A stretch of 64,000 nucleotides of DNA, from positions 1-64,000 of the forward strand of contig CAYOEM010000014.1 in the NCBI GenBank assembly GCA_964402975.1, read 5' to 3'. Position 1 is the first letter of the stretch. Each line of letters opens with the position of its first letter. The position numbers and the translations under genes are program-made. The notes beneath the pieces were generated by a model. That model did no database searches and was not told the origin of the DNA. It was given only the letters and a program-made list of their open reading frames with translations. Source of the DNA: CAMDKS01 sp964402975. GTDB taxonomy: Bacteria > Bdellovibrionota_B > Oligoflexia > Oligoflexales > RGVZ01. Positions 26,082-35,023 of this stretch are shown here, piece after piece.

Positions 26082-26149
26082 TCTTCTCAATTTCCTGAGC
26101 AGGCTTCCTATCACGACTACCCCACGCTACCAACGGGAAAAAACATAAT

Positions 26150-26184
26150 AAAAAGACGGGATCTTGGGGATCCCGCCAGTCTAG
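26150..26184 (-). terminator. Terminator of the small basic protein gene
   Basis: On the minus strand CGGGATC, five bases, GATCCCG form a seven-pair stem, extended by AGAC/GTCT around a bulge, then TTTTTATT. It lies about 30 bases after the stop of the 52-residue gene. Confidence 0.75.
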
Positions 26185-26209
26185 AAAATAACAATGGATA
26201 TTAGTCGAA

Positions 26210-26368
26210 TTAACCAGCCTTTTTGACCGGATCGTTTTTGTTTCCAGGTGCACCCTGATCTTTACGATTCTTCATCATATTGTCCTGCTTCTGCTGATTG
26301 TGCTTTTGTGCTTCCACATCGTGCTGTTTCTTCTGCTTCATTTTGTCTTTTGGACTACGGTCACCCAT
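26210..26368 (-). CDS. 52-residue Lys/Gln-rich hydrophilic protein
   Basis: A short gene with a strong ribosome site (AGGAGG about seven bases before the ATG at 26368) and its own terminator. The product begins MGDRSPKDKMKQKKQ and is almost entirely Lys, Gln, Asp, Asn and His, with no hydrophobic core; it would be helical or disordered and cytoplasmic. Small proteins that open with a similar (M)xDRSPKDKxK phrase are known to me as uncharacterised proteins in delta-like bacteria. Nucleic-acid binding is conceivable from its charge but not shown. It stands as a single-gene unit between lspA (divergent) and the exonuclease operon. Confidence 0.8.
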   Translation of the reverse strand: MGDRSPKDKMKQKKQHDVEAQKHNQQKQDNMMKNRKDQGAPGNKNDPVKKAG

Positions 26369-26624
26369 ATTAATTCCTCCTTTAATACTAGTAAGGTCAA
26401 TCCTCCAGCGGGGCTCATGACGCCACCACTTGTCTCACCCTAGAAAAATCGGGAAACCTCGCCTAAAACTTTAGCCCAGAGCCTCTTTTTTGCGCTATCT
26501 AGCGGTTTTTTCTGGATTTTTTTTGGCTCTACCGTGCAATTTGGTACCACTTTCCACCTTAACTTGCTAAAATCATCATACTTTTATCTAAAGACCCACA
26601 TGCTGACGAGGTGAGACCAAGATC

Positions 26625-27119
26625 GTGACAATACTACGCCGGTTAGGTCTGCTAATACCCCTGTTTATAGCTATCATTGGCTCCGATCAGTGGTCAAAAG
26701 ATTGGGCCATTGCAACTCTGAAAGGACAGCCAACCCAGTCATATCTGGGTGGATGGCTCCTTCTGCTCTACGCAGAGAACACAGGCGCCTGGGGAAGTAT
26801 GGGCGCAACTTTAAGTGACACGTGGCGATTTTGGATTTTGACGGTTGTCCCGATCCTGTTTTTAGTTGGACTGACCGGTTATACAATCGTTTCAAAAGAG
26901 CTAAAGCCTTACATGGTCGGCTGTTACGGCTTGGTCATCGCGGGGGGTGCCGGTAACCTCATCGATCGTGCAATCCATGGTTATGTGGTCGACTTCCTCT
27001 GGGTTGGTATTCCAAACGTCATCGGAACAAATATTTTTAATATTGCAGATGTCTCAATCATGATTGGAGTCATCACCTTGTTGATTGCTCACTTTACAAT
27101 TGAGCGTGCAAAAGCGTAG
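26625..27119 (+). CDS. lspA: Signal peptidase II (lipoprotein signal peptidase)
   Basis: 164 residues with four membrane helices. Family motifs are all present: DQWSKDW, the NTGA-type loop (ENTGAWGS), AGGAGNLIDR with the first catalytic Asp, YVVDFLWV, and FNIADVSI with the second. This aspartic protease of the inner membrane removes the signal peptide from lipid-modified prolipoproteins, such as the lipobox proteins at 35024 and 48216. The start is a GTG at 26625 with GAGGTGA about 10 bases ahead. mtnA follows after 72 bases and may be co-transcribed. Confidence 0.95.
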   Translation: MTILRRLGLLIPLFIAIIGSDQWSKDWAIATLKGQPTQSYLGGWLLLLYAENTGAWGSMGATLSDTWRFWILTVVPILFLVGLTGYTIVSKELKPYMVGCYGLVIAGGAGNLIDRAIHGYVVDFLWVGIPNVIGTNIFNIADVSIMIGVITLLIAHFTIERAKA

Positions 27120-27191
27120 GTTTGACACCTCTTACTAGAGACTAAACCTGAAACAAACCCAATCTTTTTTGTAGAAAGAGGCGCACGCGCT

Positions 27192-28220
27192 ATGTTTTCA
27201 GCAATGCGATTTGAGAATGACCAACTTTTTCTCGTGGACCAACGAAAACTTCCATCCGTTGAAGTCTGGTTGGAGTGCAAAACAATGGAGGCCGTGGCCA
27301 AAGCTATTGAGGATATGGTCGTGCGAGGTGCTCCTGCCATTGGATGTGCCGCGGCATGGGGGTTGGCTATCGACGCTATTAATCATACCCATTTGCCTCA
27401 CTGGTCGGCCTACCAAAAAAACTTTCAACTAGCGTTTGACCGCCTGGGGAAAACCAGGCCGACGGCCGTCAATCTTTTCTACGCTCTAAACCAGGTGTCA
27501 GCCCTCACTAAGACATTTAAAGACGACTTGCCTATGTTCACAGTCGCCGATGCAATCACAAAGAAATCTCAGAGCCTGATGTCGGATGACATCAGAACAT
27601 GCAGAGCCATCGGCGAACACGGCGCTTCTATGTTTAACCGCCCCTTAAATATTCTGACCCACTGTAATACGGGAAGCCTTGCAACTGCAGGATATGGAAC
27701 AGCGCTCGGCATTATCCGCTCATTGCATGCACGCGGGCACGTTAAAAACGTTTGGGTCGATGAAACAAGACCCTACCTTCAAGGCTCTCGGCTTACTGCT
27801 TTTGAATTAGGGCGCGACGGCATACCATACACGTTGATCAGTGATAATATGGCCGCTTACGCCATGCAACGTCACCAAGTTGACCTTGTCGTAGTTGGTG
27901 CCGACCGAATCGCCGCAAATGGTGATACTGCCAACAAGATCGGCACCTATAATCTCGCCGTTCTTTGCAAACATCATAATATACCCTTCATTATCGCAGC
28001 CCCAAGGTCCACGATAGACGGAAATATTACGAGTGGATCGCAAATACCTGTAGAAGAAAGACCTCCCCAAGAGCTTAAGGAGGTCAACGGCGTTGTTATA
28101 GCTCCGATTCAGTCAACGGTTTGGAATCCATCATTTGATGTCACTCCAGCACAGCTAATAAGTGCCATTGTGACCGAGGACGGTATTTTTAGGGGCCCTA
28201 ACTTTAGGCTCCTCGTTTAA
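27192..28220 (+). CDS. mtnA: S-methyl-5-thioribose-1-phosphate isomerase
   Basis: 342 residues, the normal length. It converts methylthioribose-1-phosphate to methylthioribulose-1-phosphate in methionine salvage. Conserved parts are VVRGAPAIGCAAAWG near the N-terminus, THCNTGSLATAGYGTA with the catalytic Cys, VWVDETRPYLQG, GADRIAANGDTANKIGTY with the catalytic Asp, and IPVEERP. No other salvage genes are in the window, so the rest of the pathway must lie elsewhere. AGAGG stands about 10 bases before the ATG. Its 3' end overlaps the convergent next gene by 17 bases. Confidence 0.95.
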   Translation: MFSAMRFENDQLFLVDQRKLPSVEVWLECKTMEAVAKAIEDMVVRGAPAIGCAAAWGLAIDAINHTHLPHWSAYQKNFQLAFDRLGKTRPTAVNLFYALNQVSALTKTFKDDLPMFTVADAITKKSQSLMSDDIRTCRAIGEHGASMFNRPLNILTHCNTGSLATAGYGTALGIIRSLHARGHVKNVWVDETRPYLQGSRLTAFELGRDGIPYTLISDNMAAYAMQRHQVDLVVVGADRIAANGDTANKIGTYNLAVLCKHHNIPFIIAAPRSTIDGNITSGSQIPVEERPPQELKEVNGVVIAPIQSTVWNPSFDVTPAQLISAIVTEDGIFRGPNFRLLV

Positions 28221-29481
28221 ATTTATCGTTACTAAATTCAATGGATGAAACTTCAGTTGCCTTAAACTCAAAGTCCTCAACACTTTGAAAATAGGACGCC
28301 CCAGGATTGCGCTTTCCTAGTTTGATTTTTTTTCCACGACCAGCGGTATCCGATATTGGATTGGAAGCGATTGTTTCAGAAATCAAAGCCGGATCGTCGC
28401 TTTGCGGACTGGTCATTAATGTGGGCTCCAGACTTTTGTCATCACCTAAGCGCACTTCCCCAACCGACGACATAAAGTCTCCGTCATCATTTGTTTGTTG
28501 ACCCATGTCAGAAAACTGCCTGTACTGAGCCGCCGCACGTCGATTCCTGATAAATGCAACAGCAAACCACGCAACAATAATCGCAGCAACTGCCGCAAGA
28601 GCTATTGTGACAGTTTCTGCGGGTTCCGGATTACCCGAGTCCAACTCAAGCGATGCCATGGAATTCCAGGCGTTGGAAAACACCTGTGATGTTGACCCTT
28701 CACTTCCAGAAACGAAGTTTTCGGCGACATCGGTATAGGTCAGCACATAATGGTTTGTCTTACTTGATGCTAAAACATGGGCTTGCATCATTTTACGATC
28801 ACCATCTTGATACTCTGTGTAGAAGAGTAACGCATCCCTGCCATCGGCAAGTTTGATCGCTTCGCTACTTCGAAGGCTATAACCCTGTAGTGTGGATGAG
28901 GCCGAGGTGAAACCTTTTATGATTTTGTCTGCAAATTTTTCAGCCGTGTCCTGACTGATTAGCATCGGCCCCGGGAATCGAAGAACACTGATATTTGGCG
29001 GGTACTGATTCCCCGAGACGGGTGCCATTAGCATCAGACTTAGACGAGGGTGATCTCTTTGTATCATCCAACCAACGGGAGGCTGAATTGTGAAACCTTT
29101 ACCCTCGATAGAAATTTTCTCGCCTTGACTGATCTCCGCTCCCTGTGGAATTTGGACTGGCGGTGGAGCCTCCACAACAGACGCGGATGCAGCGGAATCA
29201 GCCGCGACACTCTTGGAGGGCGGTGTTGATTTGTTTTTCTTAGCTGTTTTTGGCTTTTCTTCAGTTGATAGCGCCTCAGCATCGTTCACTTCGGAGCCAG
29301 TAGATTCATCAGTCGTCACCGCATCATCCAAAGGCGCAGCGACGGCCGGTTCTTGAGATTGGGTCTCAACTTCAGCGGGCGCTGAAACTGCTTCTTCTGC
29401 ATCCTCCGTCGCGTAAACGGGCGAAATCAAAATAAATGCCGCAAGCAAACATATTAATTTTTTACGATCACAGATATTCAT
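28204..29481 (-). CDS. Exported, membrane-anchored protein with PsbP/DUF1795-like domain
   Basis: 425 residues. A signal peptide ends near residue 24 (PVYATE). A low-complexity Glu/Ala/Pro/Lys region (25-115) follows, then a folded domain at about 120-275 beginning GKGFTIQPPVGWMIQRD, the pattern of DUF1795/PsbP-like domains. One membrane helix lies at about 293-312, then a cytoplasmic tail of about 110 residues ending in short acidic and basic patches. The domain would face the periplasm. No catalytic motif is seen and the function is unknown. It is followed upstream on the same strand by the TPR protein gene at 29524, only 42 bases away, so the two may share a transcript. Confidence 0.8.
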   Translation of the reverse strand: MNICDRKKLICLLAAFILISPVYATEDAEEAVSAPAEVETQSQEPAVAAPLDDAVTTDESTGSEVNDAEALSTEEKPKTAKKNKSTPPSKSVAADSAASASVVEAPPPVQIPQGAEISQGEKISIEGKGFTIQPPVGWMIQRDHPRLSLMLMAPVSGNQYPPNISVLRFPGPMLISQDTAEKFADKIIKGFTSASSTLQGYSLRSSEAIKLADGRDALLFYTEYQDGDRKMMQAHVLASSKTNHYVLTYTDVAENFVSGSEGSTSQVFSNAWNSMASLELDSGNPEPAETVTIALAAVAAIIVAWFAVAFIRNRRAAAQYRQFSDMGQQTNDDGDFMSSVGEVRLGDDKSLEPTLMTSPQSDDPALISETIASNPISDTAGRGKKIKLGKRNPGASYFQSVEDFEFKATEVSSIEFSNDKFKRGA

Positions 29482-29523
29482 TTAAAACCTCATGTTTTCC
29501 GTGCCTGCGCCAAACGTCTCGGC

Positions 29524-31035
29524 TCAAACTGAATCTTTCTTCACTGCCCCAGAACTGCGACGATCCTGATCGTGGGATACACCTTCACTACGACGCTTGA
29601 CGGCAGAAACCACAATATCCATTGCGCTCTCATCGAGCTCAAATACACCGTACCTGGCGTGATGACCACGGGGCAGACTATATTTTTTGCCTCGGACGTT
29701 CCAGTCACTCGCCACTTGTTTCGCATCGATAGGAATAGCAGCATCGGGACGATCGACCAACTCCAGTCCATTATGCCAGCGATCCGTTGGATGCCAGAAA
29801 GGTTTGGTCGTAACTCGATAAACAGCAACAATTCGCCACTCTTGCGCGGCTTTTGCCGGCTGCTTGGCAACGTGCGCTGATTTGCTTACGAATAACACGA
29901 TGTCACCAGGCATTGCTTCTCGCCCCATTGGACGATGCAACACACCAACATCCTGGTCACCACTGGTTGCAAGCGACGCATATTGTTCAGGTGTTAGCAT
30001 AACCATCCAACTACGCGGAGCACGAAAGGCATCATCGGCAGATTGGGCAGGAGTATTCGGACTGATTTGTTTTTCTAGGCGCTGGATCAACGCCAGTGCG
30101 GAATCGATTGGCTTGCCCTGTCTGCGGTAGATTCGTGCTGCTCTTTCAAGCTTGGAAATAGCTTGTGCGGCGAGTGTTTCATTATCTGTTTCAATAGCTT
30201 TTAATGCGGTAATCTCGCCGAACAAGTGCAGCACATCTGGATCAACTTCATTCGTATAATCACCGAGGCCGCGCAGCGTGGCGCGCGCCAGATCGTGATC
30301 GCCGTTGCGGAACGCGCTGAGCGCTTTCATAAATCCATAATCACGATGCTCTGGGAAATTTGCATGAAGCCTTGAGGCCGCAGCTAACGCTCCAGGCCAA
30401 TGCCCCGTATCAACTGCATGGTGCATATTTACAACGTCAGCACTTGGCGAGCCGGGAAATGCTCGACCCACATAGCTTAAAACATTCAATAGCTCTTCAT
30501 GGGGACCAAACACTGCTAGATCTGCAATCAATGTATTCCAATGCAGCCAGTCACTTAGAGCACCGACTGAGAAAGCCAAGGCGTTTTCACGAGCTCCTGG
30601 TATGCCACGGCGTGCGCACATGTGTTCAAACTCAAGGCAGTACGGGTTTGGTTCAAAACCCTGCAAAGCTCTGAATATTAGTCTCGCAGCGGGAGCTTGA
30701 TCCAAGTATAGGTGAATGACTCCGCGCAAAGCCGTCAGTGCGGGTCTGATTTCAGTTTTGACCCGTCCAAGCGCCAATAAGTGATGACCAATCGCCTCTA
30801 GTGAGTCGACGTCATCGAGCTCAGACAACGCCTCTATCCATGCCCGATAGAGACGAAGAAGTGCAGGGTGTTCTTCATCAGATACTAGTATCGACGAAGC
30901 ATGATCCGCAGCTGCTTCAAAGCGCTGATTCCATAGATGATTCAGCACCAGAACATATTCAGGAGATAACCCTGCTCCAGTGAGGTCGATTTTGAGGGAC
31001 TGAGACTCCAAAAGGCGTTGAATTTCTGATGACAT
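29524..31035 (-). CDS. TPR-like protein with C-terminal PUA/EVE-like domain
   Basis: 503 residues, cytoplasmic. Residues 1-325 are paired helices of TPR type (for example AALTALRGVIHLYLDQAPAA). From about 340 the pattern changes to RSWMVMLTPEQYA, then MPGDIVLFVSKSAHVA and EWRIVAVYRVTTKPFW, which resembles the start, central GDxVLFY strand and following strand of EVE/YTH-like PUA-superfamily domains. Those bind modified nucleobases in RNA or DNA. The match is by pattern and order, not proven. The tail (480-503) is disordered. The fusion suggests a scaffold that reads a nucleic-acid mark, but this is inference. The next gene upstream ends 220 bases away behind a terminator. Confidence 0.7.
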   Translation of the reverse strand: MSSEIQRLLESQSLKIDLTGAGLSPEYVLVLNHLWNQRFEAAADHASSILVSDEEHPALLRLYRAWIEALSELDDVDSLEAIGHHLLALGRVKTEIRPALTALRGVIHLYLDQAPAARLIFRALQGFEPNPYCLEFEHMCARRGIPGARENALAFSVGALSDWLHWNTLIADLAVFGPHEELLNVLSYVGRAFPGSPSADVVNMHHAVDTGHWPGALAAASRLHANFPEHRDYGFMKALSAFRNGDHDLARATLRGLGDYTNEVDPDVLHLFGEITALKAIETDNETLAAQAISKLERAARIYRRQGKPIDSALALIQRLEKQISPNTPAQSADDAFRAPRSWMVMLTPEQYASLATSGDQDVGVLHRPMGREAMPGDIVLFVSKSAHVAKQPAKAAQEWRIVAVYRVTTKPFWHPTDRWHNGLELVDRPDAAIPIDAKQVASDWNVRGKKYSLPRGHHARYGVFELDESAMDIVVSAVKRRSEGVSHDQDRRSSGAVKKDSV

Positions 31036-31161
31036 ACGACCTACTCCTTCGATTCGCAGGCTGCTCCGATCAATTGGGCAGCTTAGTTATGTCGAATCAT
31101 CGGCGAGGTGAGTCATCCCCTTAACGCGGGTACAAAATGCCCAGTTCTTATCCAGAGTAGG

Positions 31162-31199
31162 AAAAAAAAACCCGCGTCCACCTGCTGGAGGGGACACGG
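31162..31199 (-). terminator. Terminator after the four-Cys protein gene
   Basis: Minus strand: CCGTGTCC pairs with GGACGCGG over eight positions (one G-T) and is followed by nine T residues. It lies about 57 bases past the stop at 31256. Confidence 0.85.
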
Positions 31200-31255
31200 A
31201 TCAAGACTATTTTTTAAAAAATGACCAATAAATAAACTAACCAAAGCCAAAAATC

Positions 31256-31651
31256 TTAGGCCCGGGCCACCTTGCTTGCAAGTCCTCTCATCGGAGCGGC
31301 CTTGGCATTTGCAGCAATATTTCCACTCATTAGTCTTATCTCGTCCGCTCTCTCAATCAGGACGTCTCGGAAGTTGAAATAACAGTCGTTACACAAAGGG
31401 GAGTCAACGGCTTTGGGGCTTACCTCACGCCATGAAACCAGAGCGGCCCATGCCTGGTCGCTAAATTCTCGCTTAACACTTTTGACACTTTCATCACAGG
31501 AGCTACATTTATGAGTAAAGTCCGTTGATAATACAGCCGGTGCTTTGAACTTCGCCTTGCTAACGGTAGTTTTCACTTGAGAATCCTCCCTCTCCAGGCC
31601 AGCCCCATCCAATGGAGCCTCGATTTTTGACACAGTTGCAAAAAAACCCAT
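31256..31651 (-). CDS. Small protein with a four-Cys zinc-binding pattern
   Basis: 131 residues from the ATG at 31651, whose A is also the last base of the stop of the small frame upstream (TGATG), so translation is probably coupled; a GTG one codon earlier is possible. The first 45 residues are polar. Then CSSC (in DFTHKCSSCDES) and, about 40 residues later, CNDC (in SPLCNDCYFNFRD) form two CxxC pairs, the layout of a zinc knuckle. The rest is helical. No family is recognised. It lies last in a minus-strand set with the large TPR gene and ends at a strong terminator. Confidence 0.7.
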   Translation of the reverse strand: MGFFATVSKIEAPLDGAGLEREDSQVKTTVSKAKFKAPAVLSTDFTHKCSSCDESVKSVKREFSDQAWAALVSWREVSPKAVDSPLCNDCYFNFRDVLIERADEIRLMSGNIAANAKAAPMRGLASKVARA

Positions 31652-31806
31652 CACAACTCAATTCGAGCAACAGTAAACGGATCGAAATCTACAAGCCGCA
31701 AAAACCCAGCGACCGCTTCCAAGTTTGCGATCATCTCGCTCGTTGGGTGCAAAGATCTTGAACCGAAATATTTACCGATATGCTCGACAAAGGTTTTTCC
31801 ACACAT
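31651..31806 (-). CDS. Possible 51-residue protein between TPR and four-Cys genes
   Basis: The frame ends with a TGA that overlaps the ATG of the next gene, an argument for its being translated. An ATG at 31806 gives 51 residues (starting MCGKTFVEHIGKYF); the open frame goes on upstream into the large TPR gene but has no better start. No ribosome site is clear and no family is recognised. It may instead be a 3' remnant or a leader for the downstream gene. Confidence 0.35.
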   Translation of the reverse strand: MCGKTFVEHIGKYFGSRSLHPTSEMIANLEAVAGFLRLVDFDPFTVARIEL

Positions 31807-31840
31807 GTGAACTAGTGTCAACGCTTTTTTGACTGGCTGG

Positions 31841-34171
31841 TCAATTTGCTTTAGAAAGATCGCGCGGTAAGTATGGAGTCTTTTCGAAGTAATATCTGAG
31901 TATTTCCTGTTTGATTCTGTAATCACGCATCTGCTCTGTCTTAAATTTAAGCAGAGGCTTCCAGATTTCATTGGCTTTGCTCGTATGTCCGTTTCGATAT
32001 TCTACAAGCCCAAGGAGGTACTGAACTTCAAATTGTCCCGACATTTCTTTGACCTGATCAAGATAAATTTGCGCTTGTCGTGCCTGACCTTGTCGCAGCA
32101 AAGCGTGCCCCATGACCAGCATGGCTCGGCGTTCCTGAGTTCCGGTATTGGTCGAGATATCAATAGCAAGCTTTAGATACTCGACAGCTTTAGGTAAATT
32201 GACATTGCGCCAAATATAGCTATCCGCAAGATCAATATAGACGAGGCAGCGAAGTCGATCTTCCAGATGAGCCACCCCCAAGGTTAGTTCAAACCACATA
32301 GATGCAACCTCAAGTTGCCATAATTCCTTGTAGAGAAGGCCCAAGCCCCAATAGACACTCGGATGATCAAAATTGGTATTGATCAATCGTAACAGCTCTC
32401 TCGCCCCTTTGCCCGCATCATAGCGACAGGCTTCACGCACAACACCTCGAAGCGAATGCTCGCTTCCGCGCAGGTATAAAAACTGGAGTTTAGCCCGCGC
32501 GTAGGCTAGCTGATATGCATGTTCACCAGCCAGTCGCTCGGTATCACGGGAAAACTCCGACCAATTAACTCGCGCATCGTCATTGTTGGTGAGTTTTTTT
32601 GCCCAATGATCTCTGGCCGCTAAAACTGCATTTGCACCATATTTAATTCCCGTCAAGCAGATCACTTCGTGAATCAGATAATTGATGTTCCATGGATCCC
32701 TTGCCAGAATCGGAACCAGCATCTCCATACTCGCTGTCCACTCTGACTTGCGGTCGTAGTAACTGGCTTTTAACCACTGTATTTCAGCATCCACGTCCGA
32801 AAGAGCGCCCTTAGGCGAATTAATCGATTTGAGTATGTCCATGGCTTTATCTGGTTCATCATGGCTCATCAAAAAATTGGCGTACCTAAGGCGTGAATTT
32901 TGACCCAGCGGATCTAGTTGATACATTTTGGAATAGTGCTGACCCGCTTTTTTGGCGTGCCCCATGCGCATAAAAAGCTCTGCTAGATGAAAATGAACGT
33001 CCCAGTCATCAGAAAACCTCGCATTAAGCGCATTTAAAAGTGACAGGAACTCCACACGGTCACCATTATCGGCAAGCTGTCGAATCCGTTCCCTTCCAAT
33101 CAAATATTCTTCAACACTCACTCCAGCTAATTTTAGTCTGGCGACCAGCAAACAAAACCTGATTTCTGGATTATTGGGATGCTGCTCATAAGCTGACTCA
33201 AACAACTGGCGAGCTGACTCGTAATCACCACTTCCAAGAAAGTAACTTCCTATCTTCTGGACAACCGCGGGATTGTTACCAGCAACCTTCAATACCCTCT
33301 TATACAGTTGAAACGCGAGATCATGTTCGGCATGCTCAGTCAACACGCGCGCCGTAAAGTACAATGCGTTCTCGTCTCCGACACCTTGACTAAGCATGTC
33401 ATTGACTAATGCGCGGCCAGCAGCCCGGCGTAATTCGCCCTCAACCCGGTCACCACGAGACTCTCGAAGGCTGGCTGTGGCCAGACTCTCATAAATCTGA
33501 ATTTCGATAGGCGCAAATCCCTTATTCTCAATCCACCAGGCAACAAGCGCCTCAACGGCTCTCTCAGCGTCGTCAGGCCGGCCCATCTGTGAGAACTCTT
33601 GCGACAAGCGTCGATGAGTTTCGAAATTACCGTACACATTAAAGGGAGCCATCAATTCAAATTGCTGAAAATATTGATCGCCTCGAGATTCATCACCCAT
33701 GTTGTAGTGAATCTGACTAAGTCCGAAGAGGCTTGGATACCATTGCGGGTCGATCGCTAACGATTTTTCGTAGCTATGCTTGGCGCGATCAAAGCTACCC
33801 TGCTGCTCAGCAGCAAAGCCCATTGCAAACCACAAAATAGCTGATTGCCCAAATTCTGCTGTTAGGGATTGTAACTCCGCCATGTGATGCGAATGGTTGT
33901 TGGGGTCTTCAAACATCTTCGTTAGTATGTAGCAGGTCTTGAATAATCCGGAGTCGTCGAATTGGTCTGACTTGTTCAAATAAAACGCGCTTAAAACAGG
34001 CATTTTACCTAGCAAACTCATTAGTTCGATTCTGCGCAGATGAATGAGTGACTCAAACTCGCCCTCAGTTGAAGCCAAAATCTTTTGCAATACTTTGTCG
34101 GCTTCTTCGTAGCGCTTTACAAAGATGAGCTTATTTGCAAATTCCAATTGATCCCGGCTAAACTGATCCAT
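31841..34171 (-). CDS. Large cytoplasmic tetratricopeptide-repeat protein
   Basis: 776 residues from ATG 34171; a GTG at 34210 is in frame but its purine site would be too close, so the ATG is preferred. There is no signal peptide or membrane helix. The chain is a long series of 34-residue helical pairs, with clear TPR spacing in AILWFAMGFAAEQQGSFDRA, YESARQLFESAYEQHPNNPE and MRMGHAKKAGQHYSKMYQLD. Such proteins are scaffolds for complexes; the partner is not evident. It is the first gene of a minus-strand set that includes the small four-Cys protein. Confidence 0.8.
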   Translation of the reverse strand: MDQFSRDQLEFANKLIFVKRYEEADKVLQKILASTEGEFESLIHLRRIELMSLLGKMPVLSAFYLNKSDQFDDSGLFKTCYILTKMFEDPNNHSHHMAELQSLTAEFGQSAILWFAMGFAAEQQGSFDRAKHSYEKSLAIDPQWYPSLFGLSQIHYNMGDESRGDQYFQQFELMAPFNVYGNFETHRRLSQEFSQMGRPDDAERAVEALVAWWIENKGFAPIEIQIYESLATASLRESRGDRVEGELRRAAGRALVNDMLSQGVGDENALYFTARVLTEHAEHDLAFQLYKRVLKVAGNNPAVVQKIGSYFLGSGDYESARQLFESAYEQHPNNPEIRFCLLVARLKLAGVSVEEYLIGRERIRQLADNGDRVEFLSLLNALNARFSDDWDVHFHLAELFMRMGHAKKAGQHYSKMYQLDPLGQNSRLRYANFLMSHDEPDKAMDILKSINSPKGALSDVDAEIQWLKASYYDRKSEWTASMEMLVPILARDPWNINYLIHEVICLTGIKYGANAVLAARDHWAKKLTNNDDARVNWSEFSRDTERLAGEHAYQLAYARAKLQFLYLRGSEHSLRGVVREACRYDAGKGARELLRLINTNFDHPSVYWGLGLLYKELWQLEVASMWFELTLGVAHLEDRLRCLVYIDLADSYIWRNVNLPKAVEYLKLAIDISTNTGTQERRAMLVMGHALLRQGQARQAQIYLDQVKEMSGQFEVQYLLGLVEYRNGHTSKANEIWKPLLKFKTEQMRDYRIKQEILRYYFEKTPYLPRDLSKAN

Positions 34172-34453
34172 CAAAAACCTATCGCACTCCCGATCGTTTG
34201 GGGCCAACACGCTCCCAGCTGGACCAGCCGGGACAATGGGGACCCTGTTCCGAAATCTATCGGCAAGAACCGCAATACCTCAAAACTATTGTAAAATTTC
34301 GCCCAACTCTGCATCGCGGAGTCTGGCAAAAGGATTGACGATGATTCATTAATTTTTATGATTACCAAGTGGGCTATGTTTTGTTGCGTCCTGGCAATTG
34401 AATAGCTACCATGAGAGGAAGAATTCAAATTCTGTAACTTTTAAGGAGGCCTC

Positions 34454-34951
34454 ATGCGCCACATTTTAGCAGCTGCATTGCTTTTTGCCGCCACCGCGGT
34501 TAACGCCGCATCGATTCCAATGTATGATTTTCCCTTAAAAAACGGGGAATCTCGCGATGACGTTTATCGTATGTCAGAGCACAGGAACACCGTGTTTGTT
34601 TTTGAAGCCTACAGACTTAATTGTGGCTACTGCAATGAGAACGCCCCCCTTGTCGACGACTTGGCCACCGAATATTCGGGTAATTCACGGGTTCAGGTTT
34701 TAGATCTTGGCCTTGATACGGCTGACACCGATTACGCTGAGTGGATTGCGCGCCACAATCCCAACCATCCGGTTGTTCAGGACACCAATCGCCGGGTCTT
34801 TAATGCTCTAAAGACTAGCAGCGGCGTGCCGCAAGTTTTTGTTGTGAACTGTAAAGGCGAAATGGTCGGCAACCATGTTGGTACATGGGGCGGATCGACG
34901 TCAAAGATTCGCTCTCTAGTGGATAGAGCTCTTACGACGACCTGCGAATAA
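34454..34951 (+). CDS. Periplasmic thioredoxin-like protein
   Basis: 165 residues with a signal peptide (cut near residue 18, VNAAS). The mature part is a thioredoxin fold with the active pair C57-G-Y-C60 and the cis-Pro loop GVPQVFVV. Extra Cys at about 147 and at the C-terminal end could form a second disulfide. The CGYC pair and short length fit TlpA/DsbE-like reductases or a disulfide isomerase helper rather than an oxidase of DsbA type. AAGGAGG stands about six bases before the ATG. It forms a single-gene unit with a bidirectional terminator. Confidence 0.85.
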   Translation: MRHILAAALLFAATAVNAASIPMYDFPLKNGESRDDVYRMSEHRNTVFVFEAYRLNCGYCNENAPLVDDLATEYSGNSRVQVLDLGLDTADTDYAEWIARHNPNHPVVQDTNRRVFNALKTSSGVPQVFVVNCKGEMVGNHVGTWGGSTSKIRSLVDRALTTTCE

Positions 34952-34972
34952 TCACTATATCGCATAAAAAAC

Positions 34973-35011
34973 TCCCGCAATGACCCGGTTGGGACCATTG
35001 CGGGATTTTTC
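34973..35011. terminator. Bidirectional terminator between thioredoxin and lipoprotein genes
   Basis: TCCCGCAATG (34973-34982) and CATTGCGGGA (34996-35005) pair perfectly, with a T-run on the right (plus strand) and an A-run on the left, giving a T-run for the minus strand as well. It serves both convergent genes. Confidence 0.88.
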
Positions 35012-35023
35012 TTATGATGAATC

